Source: Paenibacillus polymyxa (GTDB taxonomy: Bacteria > Bacillota > Bacilli > Paenibacillales > Paenibacillaceae). From it: a stretch of 64,000 bases of DNA. This document shows, piece after piece, positions 7,075 through 15,900 of this stretch. How positions within the stretch are numbered: the first letter of the stretch is position 1; every line of letters begins with the position of its first letter. The stretch covers positions 248,001 to 312,000 of the forward strand of contig NZ_CP015423.1 in assembly GCF_001719045.1 (NCBI RefSeq). The letters run 5' to 3'. The position numbers and the translations under genes were made by a program. Under the pieces are notes generated by a model, which saw only the letters and a list, made by a program, of their open reading frames with translations, searched no databases and was not told the origin of the DNA.

Positions 7075-7671
7075 TTATTTAAGTGAAGCTATAGCTTTAT
7101 CTATTTCTTCTAGTTCAGTCTTATATTTAGCTATATTTGTTTCAGCTTCTTGTAATACTTCTTCCGTGCCTTTTGTCTTGGAGTCCAGAGTGTCCATCGC
7201 CTTTTTATTTCCTGCGTATTCTTCTCTAAATTTGCTGTATTTTTCAAGAGTTTTTTGCAAGTTTTCTTTATCTTTTTCTGTATCTATTACAAATTTCTCA
7301 AGCTCCAACTTTCTATCTTCCAGTTTAGAAACAGGCCATCCTTGGTATTTATTCGAAACAGACTGTATCACATCAGCAGTTTGTTTTGAAGAAAAATTAT
7401 CTGGTGATTCAATTTGAATCGTTTTTCCATCCACTTTTAAATTCGCCCCCAAAGAGTCGGTGACAGCGCGAAGCGGAACATGCGCCTTTCCGTCAACAAC
7501 AATTGCGTTTTCTGATAATGAGTTGCCATTGACCTTGACTGTATATTCCCCTGCTACTGTCCGCCCAATCATGGACTTAATTTGATCCGCAAAAGCGCTA
7601 CCAGCTGTGGCAATAACCGTACCGATTAGCATCCCGCTAAGTAAAACCAACAAATAAGACCATTTTTTCAT
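7075..7671 (-). CDS. Secreted copper-amine-oxidase N-domain-like protein with coiled coil
   Basis: 198 residues. A signal peptide or anchor (KKWSYLLVLLSGMLIGTVIATAGSA) is followed by the stalk-type Cu-amine-oxidase N-terminal domain pattern (VKVNGNSL...VVDGKAHVPLRAVTDSLGANLKVDGKTIQI). A long charged coiled coil covers about residues 105-198. In Paenibacillus such domains are common on surface proteins and do not imply oxidase activity. It ends the tail transcription block in the minus direction. A role in the cell envelope of the lysogen is inference. Confidence 0.7.
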   Translation of the reverse strand: MKKWSYLLVLLSGMLIGTVIATAGSAFADQIKSMIGRTVAGEYTVKVNGNSLSENAIVVDGKAHVPLRAVTDSLGANLKVDGKTIQIESPDNFSSKQTADVIQSVSNKYQGWPVSKLEDRKLELEKFVIDTEKDKENLQKTLEKYSKFREEYAGNKKAMDTLDSKTKGTEEVLQEAETNIAKYKTELEEIDKAIASLK

Positions 7672-7735
7672 GTAACGTTCCTCCTACACAGTATATATGT
7701 CCTAATATTACCATCGGTAGGAGATGCAGTAAACA

Positions 7736-9886
7736 TTATGTTGTCGAACTGCTAGAGCTTCCACCAGCAGGAATATTAACTGTAGCCACGGTTTTGCCTT
7801 GGCTGAACAATTTTAGATTCCTGGAACCAGGGTCGAATGTTGCATTAACGATCAAACCATTAAACAAATCTCCATGTATTTTGTCAATATCGTTACGTAA
7901 ATCTCTAAGTTTATTTTCGAGACCATTAATGCTCCCTACCTCTAAAGCAAGTCCACTCACAAATGCTTCGGAAAAATCCACAGGACCTTTTAAATAAGTG
8001 GCATCGTCTACAGATCGAATAATAATAGGTCCCATGTTTCCCAAATGAAATCCTTCTCTATCTCCGTAGACGCTTCCTCTTGGCGAGCTATCATCCATAA
8101 ACAATAAGCCGCCACCATCATTATACTGACCTAATGAAACAGCTTCTCCACCACGAGAGTTATAAGCAGTAAGGCCAATAGAGTTTATCTCTATGCGCCT
8201 ACCCTCTTTGGCTGTTCGGAATAAGGCTCCTGTAATAATACCGCCCTCGATCTCATTACCGATTAACTTACTACCACGTATTGTACTTGCATTAACTGTA
8301 CTAGCCCTAATATCTGAAGCGTTCATTTCTGAATTGTCAATTTGGCCTGTGAGCTTGATTGATCTAGCTACTACATTACCCTGCATATCTACCCTGAACG
8401 GTGCAATAGTATAGTCGTCATTTCCAGCACTTATTCCGTTGGTATTGATTTTGGTTACGTTATCACCGCTACCAATAACCAAAGATACAAAGTTACCCAG
8501 TTGCCCGACAATCTGCTCAGCTACCACCCCGCGCGCTGTAATAGCCGTTCTTGCTGTTTTACCTCCATCTGTGGTTAAGACAACACCATTTGAGGTCATA
8601 ATGACCTGATTCTGTGCATTGGTCTTGTCCTGTAGGATTATACCGCGCTGATCGTACTTAATTTCCGTTTTTGAGTTGTCTATATCAATGACTGCCTGCT
8701 TTGCGAAGGATTCAAAAACTTCCGTCCGGATCTTACCATTAGAAAATAGATTATTGATAATATTTTTGTTCCGCTCCAGGTCAGAAATGATATCTGCATA
8801 ATCGCGTAAATTGACATTGGATATGGTAGGCTCTGAATGTTTGTCGCGACTATACGGATACTCTGTAAGTTCTGTGATTCGAGCTTTGAGTTTGTTCATA
8901 TCCATAGCCGGATCAATACACATTACCGTGTCACCTAAATGTGGTTCTGGCTCTGTATTGTCAATTTTAAATAGGTCTGCCGTTGATACCGTTACCTCCA
9001 GCGTTACATTCTCCTGTTCGGCAAGAGCCTTCCGCGTAGCCTTCAACAAATCCTCCGGTTCCTCAATATCCTGCTCTATAATCTCACCATCATAAAACGG
9101 CACGGAATCACTGGCCCAATATTGAGCGTATGGCGATATTAAGTAATTCACCGCCAGCTTTCCGTTTACAATAGTTCCCGATATACTGGAAAGCAAGCTC
9201 CGCTCCTCGTCGGTCAGTTTGGACGCATCCATGCCTATGAATGTCCGTCCATCCTTCATCTGAGCAAACATGCGCGTCACTAGAGACTCGCCTTTGTCTT
9301 TGAACGAACTGGATACGATATTCTTTTTAAGCCGGTACTGTAATCCGCTGTCGGTTCCGATCTTTTTTCTAAGGTTAATAGTGAAGTTGTCTGGTTCGAC
9401 CTCGCACTCATACATCTGAATGATCTTATTTAGTGCTTCAAGACAAGTGCCACGTCCGAAGTCTTTTACATCATGCAAATCGAACGTGTCATGAATAACA
9501 AACTTAAACCGTCCACCTGTAGCAACTGTAATCAGGTCTGTAAGCTGGTTAATATGGATACCATAGGCTTCTGCAATGTATGAAGCATATGGAAACTTGT
9601 AATCATTAAGTCTGAACATGATGTGGTTGCAGTAGATGTTTGCAGTCAGCTTTCGGCCTTCGCGTGACCGGCTTCGGGATTGGATAACATAAAATTGACC
9701 ACGCTCATCCCGAACGTGGCCCTTGATTGCTATCTTTTCACGATAATCCTCACTGGTCATTGGAACCATGAAGGTTAATTCATAATCACTATTGATCCTG
9801 CGCCGCCGCTGAATGTCATAAGAGTCCACTAGCGTTCCAACGCGACGCATGTTTTTATCAAACACTTGCATAGTTGGAGTAGGCAT
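7736..9886 (-). CDS. Tail-tip / prophage tail endopeptidase-like protein (Tal)
   Basis: 716 residues. The N-terminal ~370 residues follow the siphovirus Tal/gp27-like baseplate hub pattern (MQVFDKNMRRVGTLVDSYDIQRRRRINSDYEL start, GDTVMCIDPAMD...ITELTEYPYSRDK end). The rest is repetitive and glycine/asparagine rich (KLTGQIDNSEMNASDIRASTVNASTI), likely a beta-structured fibre stalk, ending in a Ser-rich tail. It follows Dit and fibre genes in the usual order tape measure - Dit - Tal. Expected role: host contact at the tail tip and local wall opening. Confidence 0.75.
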   Translation of the reverse strand: MPTPTMQVFDKNMRRVGTLVDSYDIQRRRRINSDYELTFMVPMTSEDYREKIAIKGHVRDERGQFYVIQSRSRSREGRKLTANIYCNHIMFRLNDYKFPYASYIAEAYGIHINQLTDLITVATGGRFKFVIHDTFDLHDVKDFGRGTCLEALNKIIQMYECEVEPDNFTINLRKKIGTDSGLQYRLKKNIVSSSFKDKGESLVTRMFAQMKDGRTFIGMDASKLTDEERSLLSSISGTIVNGKLAVNYLISPYAQYWASDSVPFYDGEIIEQDIEEPEDLLKATRKALAEQENVTLEVTVSTADLFKIDNTEPEPHLGDTVMCIDPAMDMNKLKARITELTEYPYSRDKHSEPTISNVNLRDYADIISDLERNKNIINNLFSNGKIRTEVFESFAKQAVIDIDNSKTEIKYDQRGIILQDKTNAQNQVIMTSNGVVLTTDGGKTARTAITARGVVAEQIVGQLGNFVSLVIGSGDNVTKINTNGISAGNDDYTIAPFRVDMQGNVVARSIKLTGQIDNSEMNASDIRASTVNASTIRGSKLIGNEIEGGIITGALFRTAKEGRRIEINSIGLTAYNSRGGEAVSLGQYNDGGGLLFMDDSSPRGSVYGDREGFHLGNMGPIIIRSVDDATYLKGPVDFSEAFVSGLALEVGSINGLENKLRDLRNDIDKIHGDLFNGLIVNATFDPGSRNLKLFSQGKTVATVNIPAGGSSSSSTT

Positions 9887-9894
9887 AAGTCACC

Positions 9895-10533
9895 TCAATA
9901 TAAGTATTTATCCCGGTGTGTAATGCGGAACAAAACCGTCCGGCCTGTCTCTGGGTCCGTCCAGGTCAGGTTATTATTGCCGAGATTCAAATCGAAGAAA
10001 TCACCATTGTAAAGATGCGAGACGTTCTGACCATTTCTCATAATTTTGAATTTTCCTGCATCTATAGTAATGACTTCACCAGGACGGAATACGTCCGTAA
10101 ACTCAATATAATCTGTATGGAATCGGCTGGCCTCGGCAGGCTGCAATCGTCCCTCTCCCGACATCGGTAAAGCTTGTAGAATAATTTCACGAGTATACTG
10201 TGCATCTGTTACGTGTCCATCGCCGGACATTGGCATAGCTTCTAAGTCATAAGACCGAACAAAATCAGATTGCGCCCGGCCTTCGCCTGAAAGTTCCACG
10301 CCTGCGGTCATATCCAAGTTAAAATCTAAAATGTATTCAATTGATACGCTGGAGTCTGGAGTATTGAAAGACATTAGATTGAATGCATTGTCAGTTTCGG
10401 CCCCGCTAATCTCTTTACGCTGGGAATACATTTGTGACTGACCGGATAAATGAGCGGACAGATCTATTACATTCCCATCCGTTGAACTGCCCGAATTAAG
10501 AGCAAGGCCATTAAATCCACCTGTATTAAACAT
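9895..10533 (-). CDS. Tail-associated protein with internal SGEG repeats
   Basis: 212 residues, family not recognised. Three imperfect ~30-residue repeats occupy the centre (ELSGEGRAQ, PMSGDGHVT and PMSGEGRLQ, each followed by a T/S-R-x2-L type strand). The C-terminal 60 residues (PGEVITIDAGKFKIMRNGQN...WTDPETGRTVLFRITHRDKYLY) resemble the last domain of siphovirus distal-tail proteins. It lies between the beta-helix fibre and the Tal gene with 8-16 bp gaps, so it is almost surely a virion component. Confidence 0.6.
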   Translation of the reverse strand: MFNTGGFNGLALNSGSSTDGNVIDLSAHLSGQSQMYSQRKEISGAETDNAFNLMSFNTPDSSVSIEYILDFNLDMTAGVELSGEGRAQSDFVRSYDLEAMPMSGDGHVTDAQYTREIILQALPMSGEGRLQPAEASRFHTDYIEFTDVFRPGEVITIDAGKFKIMRNGQNVSHLYNGDFFDLNLGNNNLTWTDPETGRTVLFRITHRDKYLY

Positions 10534-10549
10534 AGACCTCCCTCCTAAA

Positions 10550-11917
10550 TTAAGTCCTTCTTTGCCCGATACATGTAAGCCTCATCTGTGTGTTATAAAC
10601 ATTGTGTTCTGCCGAATCACTTTGAAAGACTTTGAATGATATTACGTCTCCTGCTGCTAGATATTGTTGATCATCCATCGTTAAAAATGTGACCAGTCCC
10701 GTACCTAGCCCAGCTCCTTGGCGAGTGGTTAAGTTGCTCCCATTTTTGTACACTGTTATATCAGCGATTTTATTATTTGGAAGGCTTTCTATCGTGACCA
10801 GTGAATTAATGTGATACCATCCACTTTTATTAATGACCACCGTGTTTCCATCGCGCATAGAATTGCTGTCTTCCATCACCGTTGTTATTGGTACATCAGC
10901 TGGTACAGAATTAGCTGGCAACGTATATCCTCCGCTACGAAGATACACAAAAGGCGTATTCCCAAATATTTGGCCTGATAATGGCGATTTTTCATCCGTT
11001 GCACCTTTTGGAACTGTGCCAGTCACGACGATAATAGAACCCAGCTGCGATTGTATACCTGTAACGTTCCCGGACCCTGTGCAATTTTCGATATAGAACC
11101 AAGAACGGGCATCAGCAGCTATGCCAATATTGCGATTAGAAATTTTACAGTTTACGATTCGTGCATTAGCGTCATAGCTACTAATACCATGCTGGCCTGT
11201 TGAAGCACCTTCAATTACAACGTTTTCAATCAAAGTTCGGTTACAGTAGACCAGAGATATACCAACCTTTTCAGTTGTTGTGATTGTCATATTGTAGATG
11301 CCTGCACGGTTTGTAAAATTGTCTAATGTGACAGATTTAACCTTGTATAAGCTAGCATCTTCTGTTTCTCCCTTTAGTTCCAGCGTCTGAGCACGCAGCT
11401 TGTGCTTCATCTCAACATCTTCATCATACGTTCCTGGTAACAGCACAATGGAGAACCGGGACAGGCTTATAGGCTTCATGACGCTCACAGCTTTGGCAAT
11501 GGTCTTGAATGCCTCGGCCTTAGTCAGACCATCATTAGAGTCTGAACCGTTAACAGCATCCACGTAATATATAAAGGCATCCGTTAGCTCCATGCCTTGT
11601 AATTTATCGTCAATGGCTCCAATGTTTTTTTGTACTGCTCGCAAGTCGGACGCGGTAAAATTACGTGCCACCACAGCCCCGGATGCCCAAGCACGCGCTA
11701 CACCTTCAAACCCGCGCATACAGCCTTTAAGCGTGTTATCTTCTATGCTTGTATATGTGATCGTTTCCGCTACATCCCCATTACCTACAACCGCTATACC
11801 CTCACCTTGAAGCAATACAGCAGCGTTGGTTACCTTGATTTCGGTCTGAGTCGCGTTAATGATTTCAGCCAGTTCAGTCCGTGGTGAATTTGCTACTGGA
11901 GCGTACATTTTTTCCAT
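10550..11917 (-). CDS. Tail spike/fibre with right-handed beta-helix
   Basis: 455 residues. An N-terminal segment for virion attachment (about 1-110) is followed by the motif FIYYVDAVNGSDSNDGLTKAEAFKTI, which opens many pectin-lyase-like phage spikes. Repeated short strands follow (ENVVIEGASTGQHGISS; RIVNCKISNRNIGIAA). The C-terminal ~110 residues look like a C1q/TNF-type jelly roll (SGWYHINSLVTIE...MRLTCIG). Likely receptor-binding or depolymerising fibre; catalytic residues cannot be assigned from sequence alone. Confidence 0.72.
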   Translation of the reverse strand: MEKMYAPVANSPRTELAEIINATQTEIKVTNAAVLLQGEGIAVVGNGDVAETITYTSIEDNTLKGCMRGFEGVARAWASGAVVARNFTASDLRAVQKNIGAIDDKLQGMELTDAFIYYVDAVNGSDSNDGLTKAEAFKTIAKAVSVMKPISLSRFSIVLLPGTYDEDVEMKHKLRAQTLELKGETEDASLYKVKSVTLDNFTNRAGIYNMTITTTEKVGISLVYCNRTLIENVVIEGASTGQHGISSYDANARIVNCKISNRNIGIAADARSWFYIENCTGSGNVTGIQSQLGSIIVVTGTVPKGATDEKSPLSGQIFGNTPFVYLRSGGYTLPANSVPADVPITTVMEDSNSMRDGNTVVINKSGWYHINSLVTIESLPNNKIADITVYKNGSNLTTRQGAGLGTGLVTFLTMDDQQYLAAGDVISFKVFQSDSAEHNVYNTQMRLTCIGQRRT

Positions 11918-11926
11918 AATTATTCC

Positions 11927-12337
11927 CTACCCCTCGTCAATCGAAATCTGACCAGACATAAAACGAAGTGTGTCATTAGTTTGGACTGTACGCGGCGTTT
12001 TCACGGCTCCGTGATACATTAGATTGCCCCCTGTTGCTGCCGTGCGAATACCAATATGGGTAACCAAGCCCCAATCAGCCGTTGCAATCGGGAAAGATAC
12101 ATCTGCCGAACTGGCTGCAACTGCCCTACGATCCGCAATGACTGGCGCACCAAACGTTACAGCACGCCGTACATAGCCGCCTCCCATCACTTCCTGTCCT
12201 GTATCTGCATCCGTTGGATTGCTTGTGTACAGAGCTATATATACAATCTGAGGGGCAGCAAAATTTGTACCCCGTAAAGCAGCGTTTATACAAGCCGTTT
12301 TCCACCAGTTTGATTTACTAAGTAATATATCTGCCAT
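11927..12337 (-). CDS. Small tail fibre-like protein
   Basis: 136 residues. The pattern is ALYTSNPTDADTGQEVMGGGYVRRAVTFGAP, then WGLVTHIGIRTAATGGNLMYHGAVKTPRTV. It matches a widespread family of small phage tail-fibre proteins known from siphoviruses. No enzyme motif. It is encoded between Dit and the beta-helix fibre with 9-11 bp gaps, consistent with a minor tail-tip component. Confidence 0.65.
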   Translation of the reverse strand: MADILLSKSNWWKTACINAALRGTNFAAPQIVYIALYTSNPTDADTGQEVMGGGYVRRAVTFGAPVIADRRAVAASSADVSFPIATADWGLVTHIGIRTAATGGNLMYHGAVKTPRTVQTNDTLRFMSGQISIDEG

Positions 12338-12348
12338 AAAAAGACCCC

Positions 12349-12903
12349 CTACTCAATTTGATATTCATTTGCAATTCGAAAATTGCGTATGTCGTTTTCA
12401 CCAATGTTGGTCAGGACGATAACAGGGCTGGCCCTTTCGTCTCCAACTGAAGTAACTGAAACAGTCTGCGGCGATTGTGTGATGGTGACCTCTTCAATGT
12501 TCTCGTCACTCTCGGGAAACGGATGTTCACCCATTTTGATTGGTATAGTTAACTCTCCGTCCCAAAGTATTTTTTCGATATCCAATGTTCCGGCATAGCG
12601 TCCAATATATCGCCTTCCTGGTAAGTCCGAAAACGTGAATACGATATCCCCTTTTTTGGCATTAAAAAGAGCCGCCACTTGGGCGACTCTCCTATGGTAA
12701 TCAAGGGTTGTATCATCTGCCATAACGACACATTCAAGGTTAATTGTCCTCGCTCCGTAAGTACTGCCAAAGTCTAATTCCCCATCCCTCTCGGCTATTT
12801 CAAGAGAATGGTCCTTTGTTGGCGGCAGCACAGGTATATTGTGAGTTTTAAGCCCTAATCCAATGGATTTAAAGGACTTTCCATCTGCCGTAGCGTCAAT
12901 CAT
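12349..12903 (-). CDS. Distal tail protein (Dit), sipho_tail family
   Basis: 184 residues with the N-terminal Dit features: a short first strand region, LEIAERDGELDFGSTYGARTI (the RDG element), and ECVVMADDTTLDYHRRVAQVAALFN. The C-terminal part is short, and the usual galectin-like domain may be supplied by the 9895-10533 product. Dit forms the hexameric hub joining the tail tube to the tip. Its ATG overlaps the tape-measure stop at 12903. Confidence 0.75.
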   Translation of the reverse strand: MIDATADGKSFKSIGLGLKTHNIPVLPPTKDHSLEIAERDGELDFGSTYGARTINLECVVMADDTTLDYHRRVAQVAALFNAKKGDIVFTFSDLPGRRYIGRYAGTLDIEKILWDGELTIPIKMGEHPFPESDENIEEVTITQSPQTVSVTSVGDERASPVIVLTNIGENDIRNFRIANEYQIE

Positions 12904-15900
12904 TAAGACTTACCTCCCCTTGTCTGCAACCTCCGTACAAAGTTGTCCCGTTCGCTCCAGAACACCTTTGCTGCGGATTCGTCTTCAATATAAGTATCGC
13001 CTGATTTTATTACGAACTGGTTGCTGATTTGCTGCGGATTTGAACCGCCCGAAGCCATTGGCATAGAAAAGTCTGGCATGGAGAAATTAAGTGCTGGCAT
13101 TTTGAAATTGATAATTTTGAACAAGTTGCTCTGCTGTTGATCATTCAGGTACATTTCTCCTGCGCGAGCAATGACCGGAACTTCCGCGCCCCTATCCCCC
13201 CGAACGACACCGCCTGAATGGAATTTTTGAAGCTTTCCTGTGTCCTTTTTGATACCATACTTATTCCGCAGAGTGGCATTTTCCTCGTGCAGTTTGGCCT
13301 TCTCAGCAGCGCCTGCCGAATACCATTTATCAATATTAGAATTGTATCGCGCCAAATCGCTGTCCTTTTCTGATATTGAGGAACCTGTATCCAAGGATGC
13401 AGACAATGAGGTGGCATTGATTTCAGCCATTTTCATTTGATAGTCTAAGATGAATTGATCCAACTGACGCAATATTTCTGCGTTTTTCTCAGATTCCTTT
13501 GAAATCTGAGTATTTTTCAAATCTTCAGCTTTAGATTCAACTCCATCTGAATACTCATCATATTTCTCGGATAGCTGATCATAATGTTGTTTGGCTGCTT
13601 CAATCTGGTCATTGTAGTCCTTTTCCCGTTCAGTCTTCTCGTCTTGGAGCTTCTTCTTCTGATCCTCCAATCCACGCTTAGCAAGCGTCCGGTTATGTTC
13701 CCGCTGCAAATCTTCAATATCTTTTTCAGTCTGTTTCCGTTCAGCAATACCTTCGGGACCGACAGCAGATTGTAGCAGGGCAAGGCGTGCTTGTTTTTCC
13801 GCCATTGCACGTTCATAATCCTCGTCTTCGTTAGCTGTCTGCATCTTAGCAAGCAAGTCGTCTATGGCCTTAATTTTAGCATCCTGAGCCTCAATAAAAG
13901 CATCCCGTTCCGCCTCAATACGCTTTACTTCCTCATCCCGAGTCTTTTCAAGCCCTTCCTTTTCCTTCTTGGCAGCTTCAGAAGCAGCCTTCTTCTGATC
14001 CTCCAAAAGTTGCTTCTTTAAGTCATGGACCTGTACATCAATTTCTATCCGTTGTTCTGATCCTTCTTTATAAAGAGCCTGCATTTTTGTCCATAAATTG
14101 AGTTGATCGGAAACAGATATGGCTTCCATACTCTTCTGGTAATTGATTCTTTTTTGGAAGTCTGACAAAAACTCATCTTCCAGAGCTTTACGTTTCTCGT
14201 AAATCTTCTGCTGCAACTCAAAACTCTGTTCGGCGGTACGTTCCTTTGCCTTACTCATACGCATATAAGCGTCATATTCCATTTTGAGGATAGCAATTTG
14301 GGTTTGCCCCGCCATTTCCATTTTGGAAGTTTCTTTATCAATCCATTTTTCCGAGTTTTGGTATCGAAGCTCGTTATACTTCACGGACAGATCATAAATT
14401 TGCTTTTGGATTTCACGCCTATTTGCTGGTAGCAAGTAAGATTTAGATTGTTCCTTCTTGTAAAAATCCAAGCTGGTTTTTACCATCTCAATTTCTTGTT
14501 TGTTGGCCTGCCGCATACGCTCGGTTCTTCGCTCAAGATTCTCCACGTCTTCCTGAAATCTTGAATCATTCAGTTTCTGAACATCGCGGCTCCATTGCTT
14601 CATTGCATCCTTATCTTCCAAAAGGTACTGCTTATGTCGTTGAGCCAGTTGTTTGTACCAAGCTATTTTCTGGTCTATAGACCATTCATTACGTTCTGCG
14701 ATGTATTTGAAGTTGTCCATATCATCGCTGTAGGAATCCTTACGAGCATCCGCAGCTTCTTTAGCAGCTTTTTCAGCCGATTTTTCTGCATCACTCTTTC
14801 CTTTTCTTCCTTTTTTCTCTTTGCTTGATGAATCGCTAACTCCAAATTTAGGGTCTTTGTATAGCTTCGATAAAGCGTTAATCCGAGTATCAAAGGATTT
14901 TGCTTGATTTTCATATTCAGTGTATATTTCATCAAGCTTTTTTTTGTTATCCAGTTTTTTCTTATCAACATCAAGTTGATTCTTAAAAGGAGCGTTTAAA
15001 ACTGATCTAATGCCAGTCATGCTATTAAGTTCAGTTTGTCTTTTCGCAACCTCCAACGAACTCTGAGCCATTACACCATTGAGAGCAGCTTTTAATTGAG
15101 CTAAATTTCTAATAGCTTCTGCTTCAATGCTATAAGCTTTTAAACGTTCATCAGTAGACACTTTTGTGTTGAATGCTGAAGCTTTCTCGGATTTCAAATC
15201 GTCGATTGCTTTCTGAATTTTTGCTTTTCGGAGAACTTCCACAGCGTCTTTTTCAAATTTCCATCCATCACTTGTCTTATATATTTCTGCTGCCAGTTGA
15301 GGATATTTTAGTATTAGGTCCGTGGCAGCAGCGGCGTTGAGAGACTGTCCTTTTGAAAGGTCGCTCAAGAGATTATTCATCTCAGATACAGCAGTGCCAT
15401 TTCCTTGAATTTGCTCCCTTAAATCTGCTAATGCTTCCGCTTGAGCTTTGGCACTTTCAGCTGCTGTACCCGACTTACCTGCGAATTGATCAACCGCATC
15501 AACTGCAACTTGGCCAAGCTGCACTGCGACTTCAGCGGCAGAGGCGGAAAGTTTATGGTTCTCCTTCTCTAAGCCATTTACTTCGTCTTGGAGAAGCTGA
15601 ACGGAGTTAGAAGCTTCGTCCAAACTCTTTCCGGTAAAAACGTTTTTAAAGAACTCTCCCATTTGTGAAGCTAAGCTGTCTTTAACTTTAAGGAGTTTCT
15701 CTTTTGTTTGCTCCAGCTCTTCGGTATTCTTTTTCAGCTGATTGTTAATCTCGCTTTGTTGATCAGTAAGCATATTCTTTCGTGCTTCATTTTGCTTTGC
15801 AATCAGTGTATTCAAAGCATCAACCTGTATTTGTACAGCCTTTTCACTAAAGTTTGCGGATTCAAGCTGTTTAGCCCCATCCTTACCTACTGTTATAATT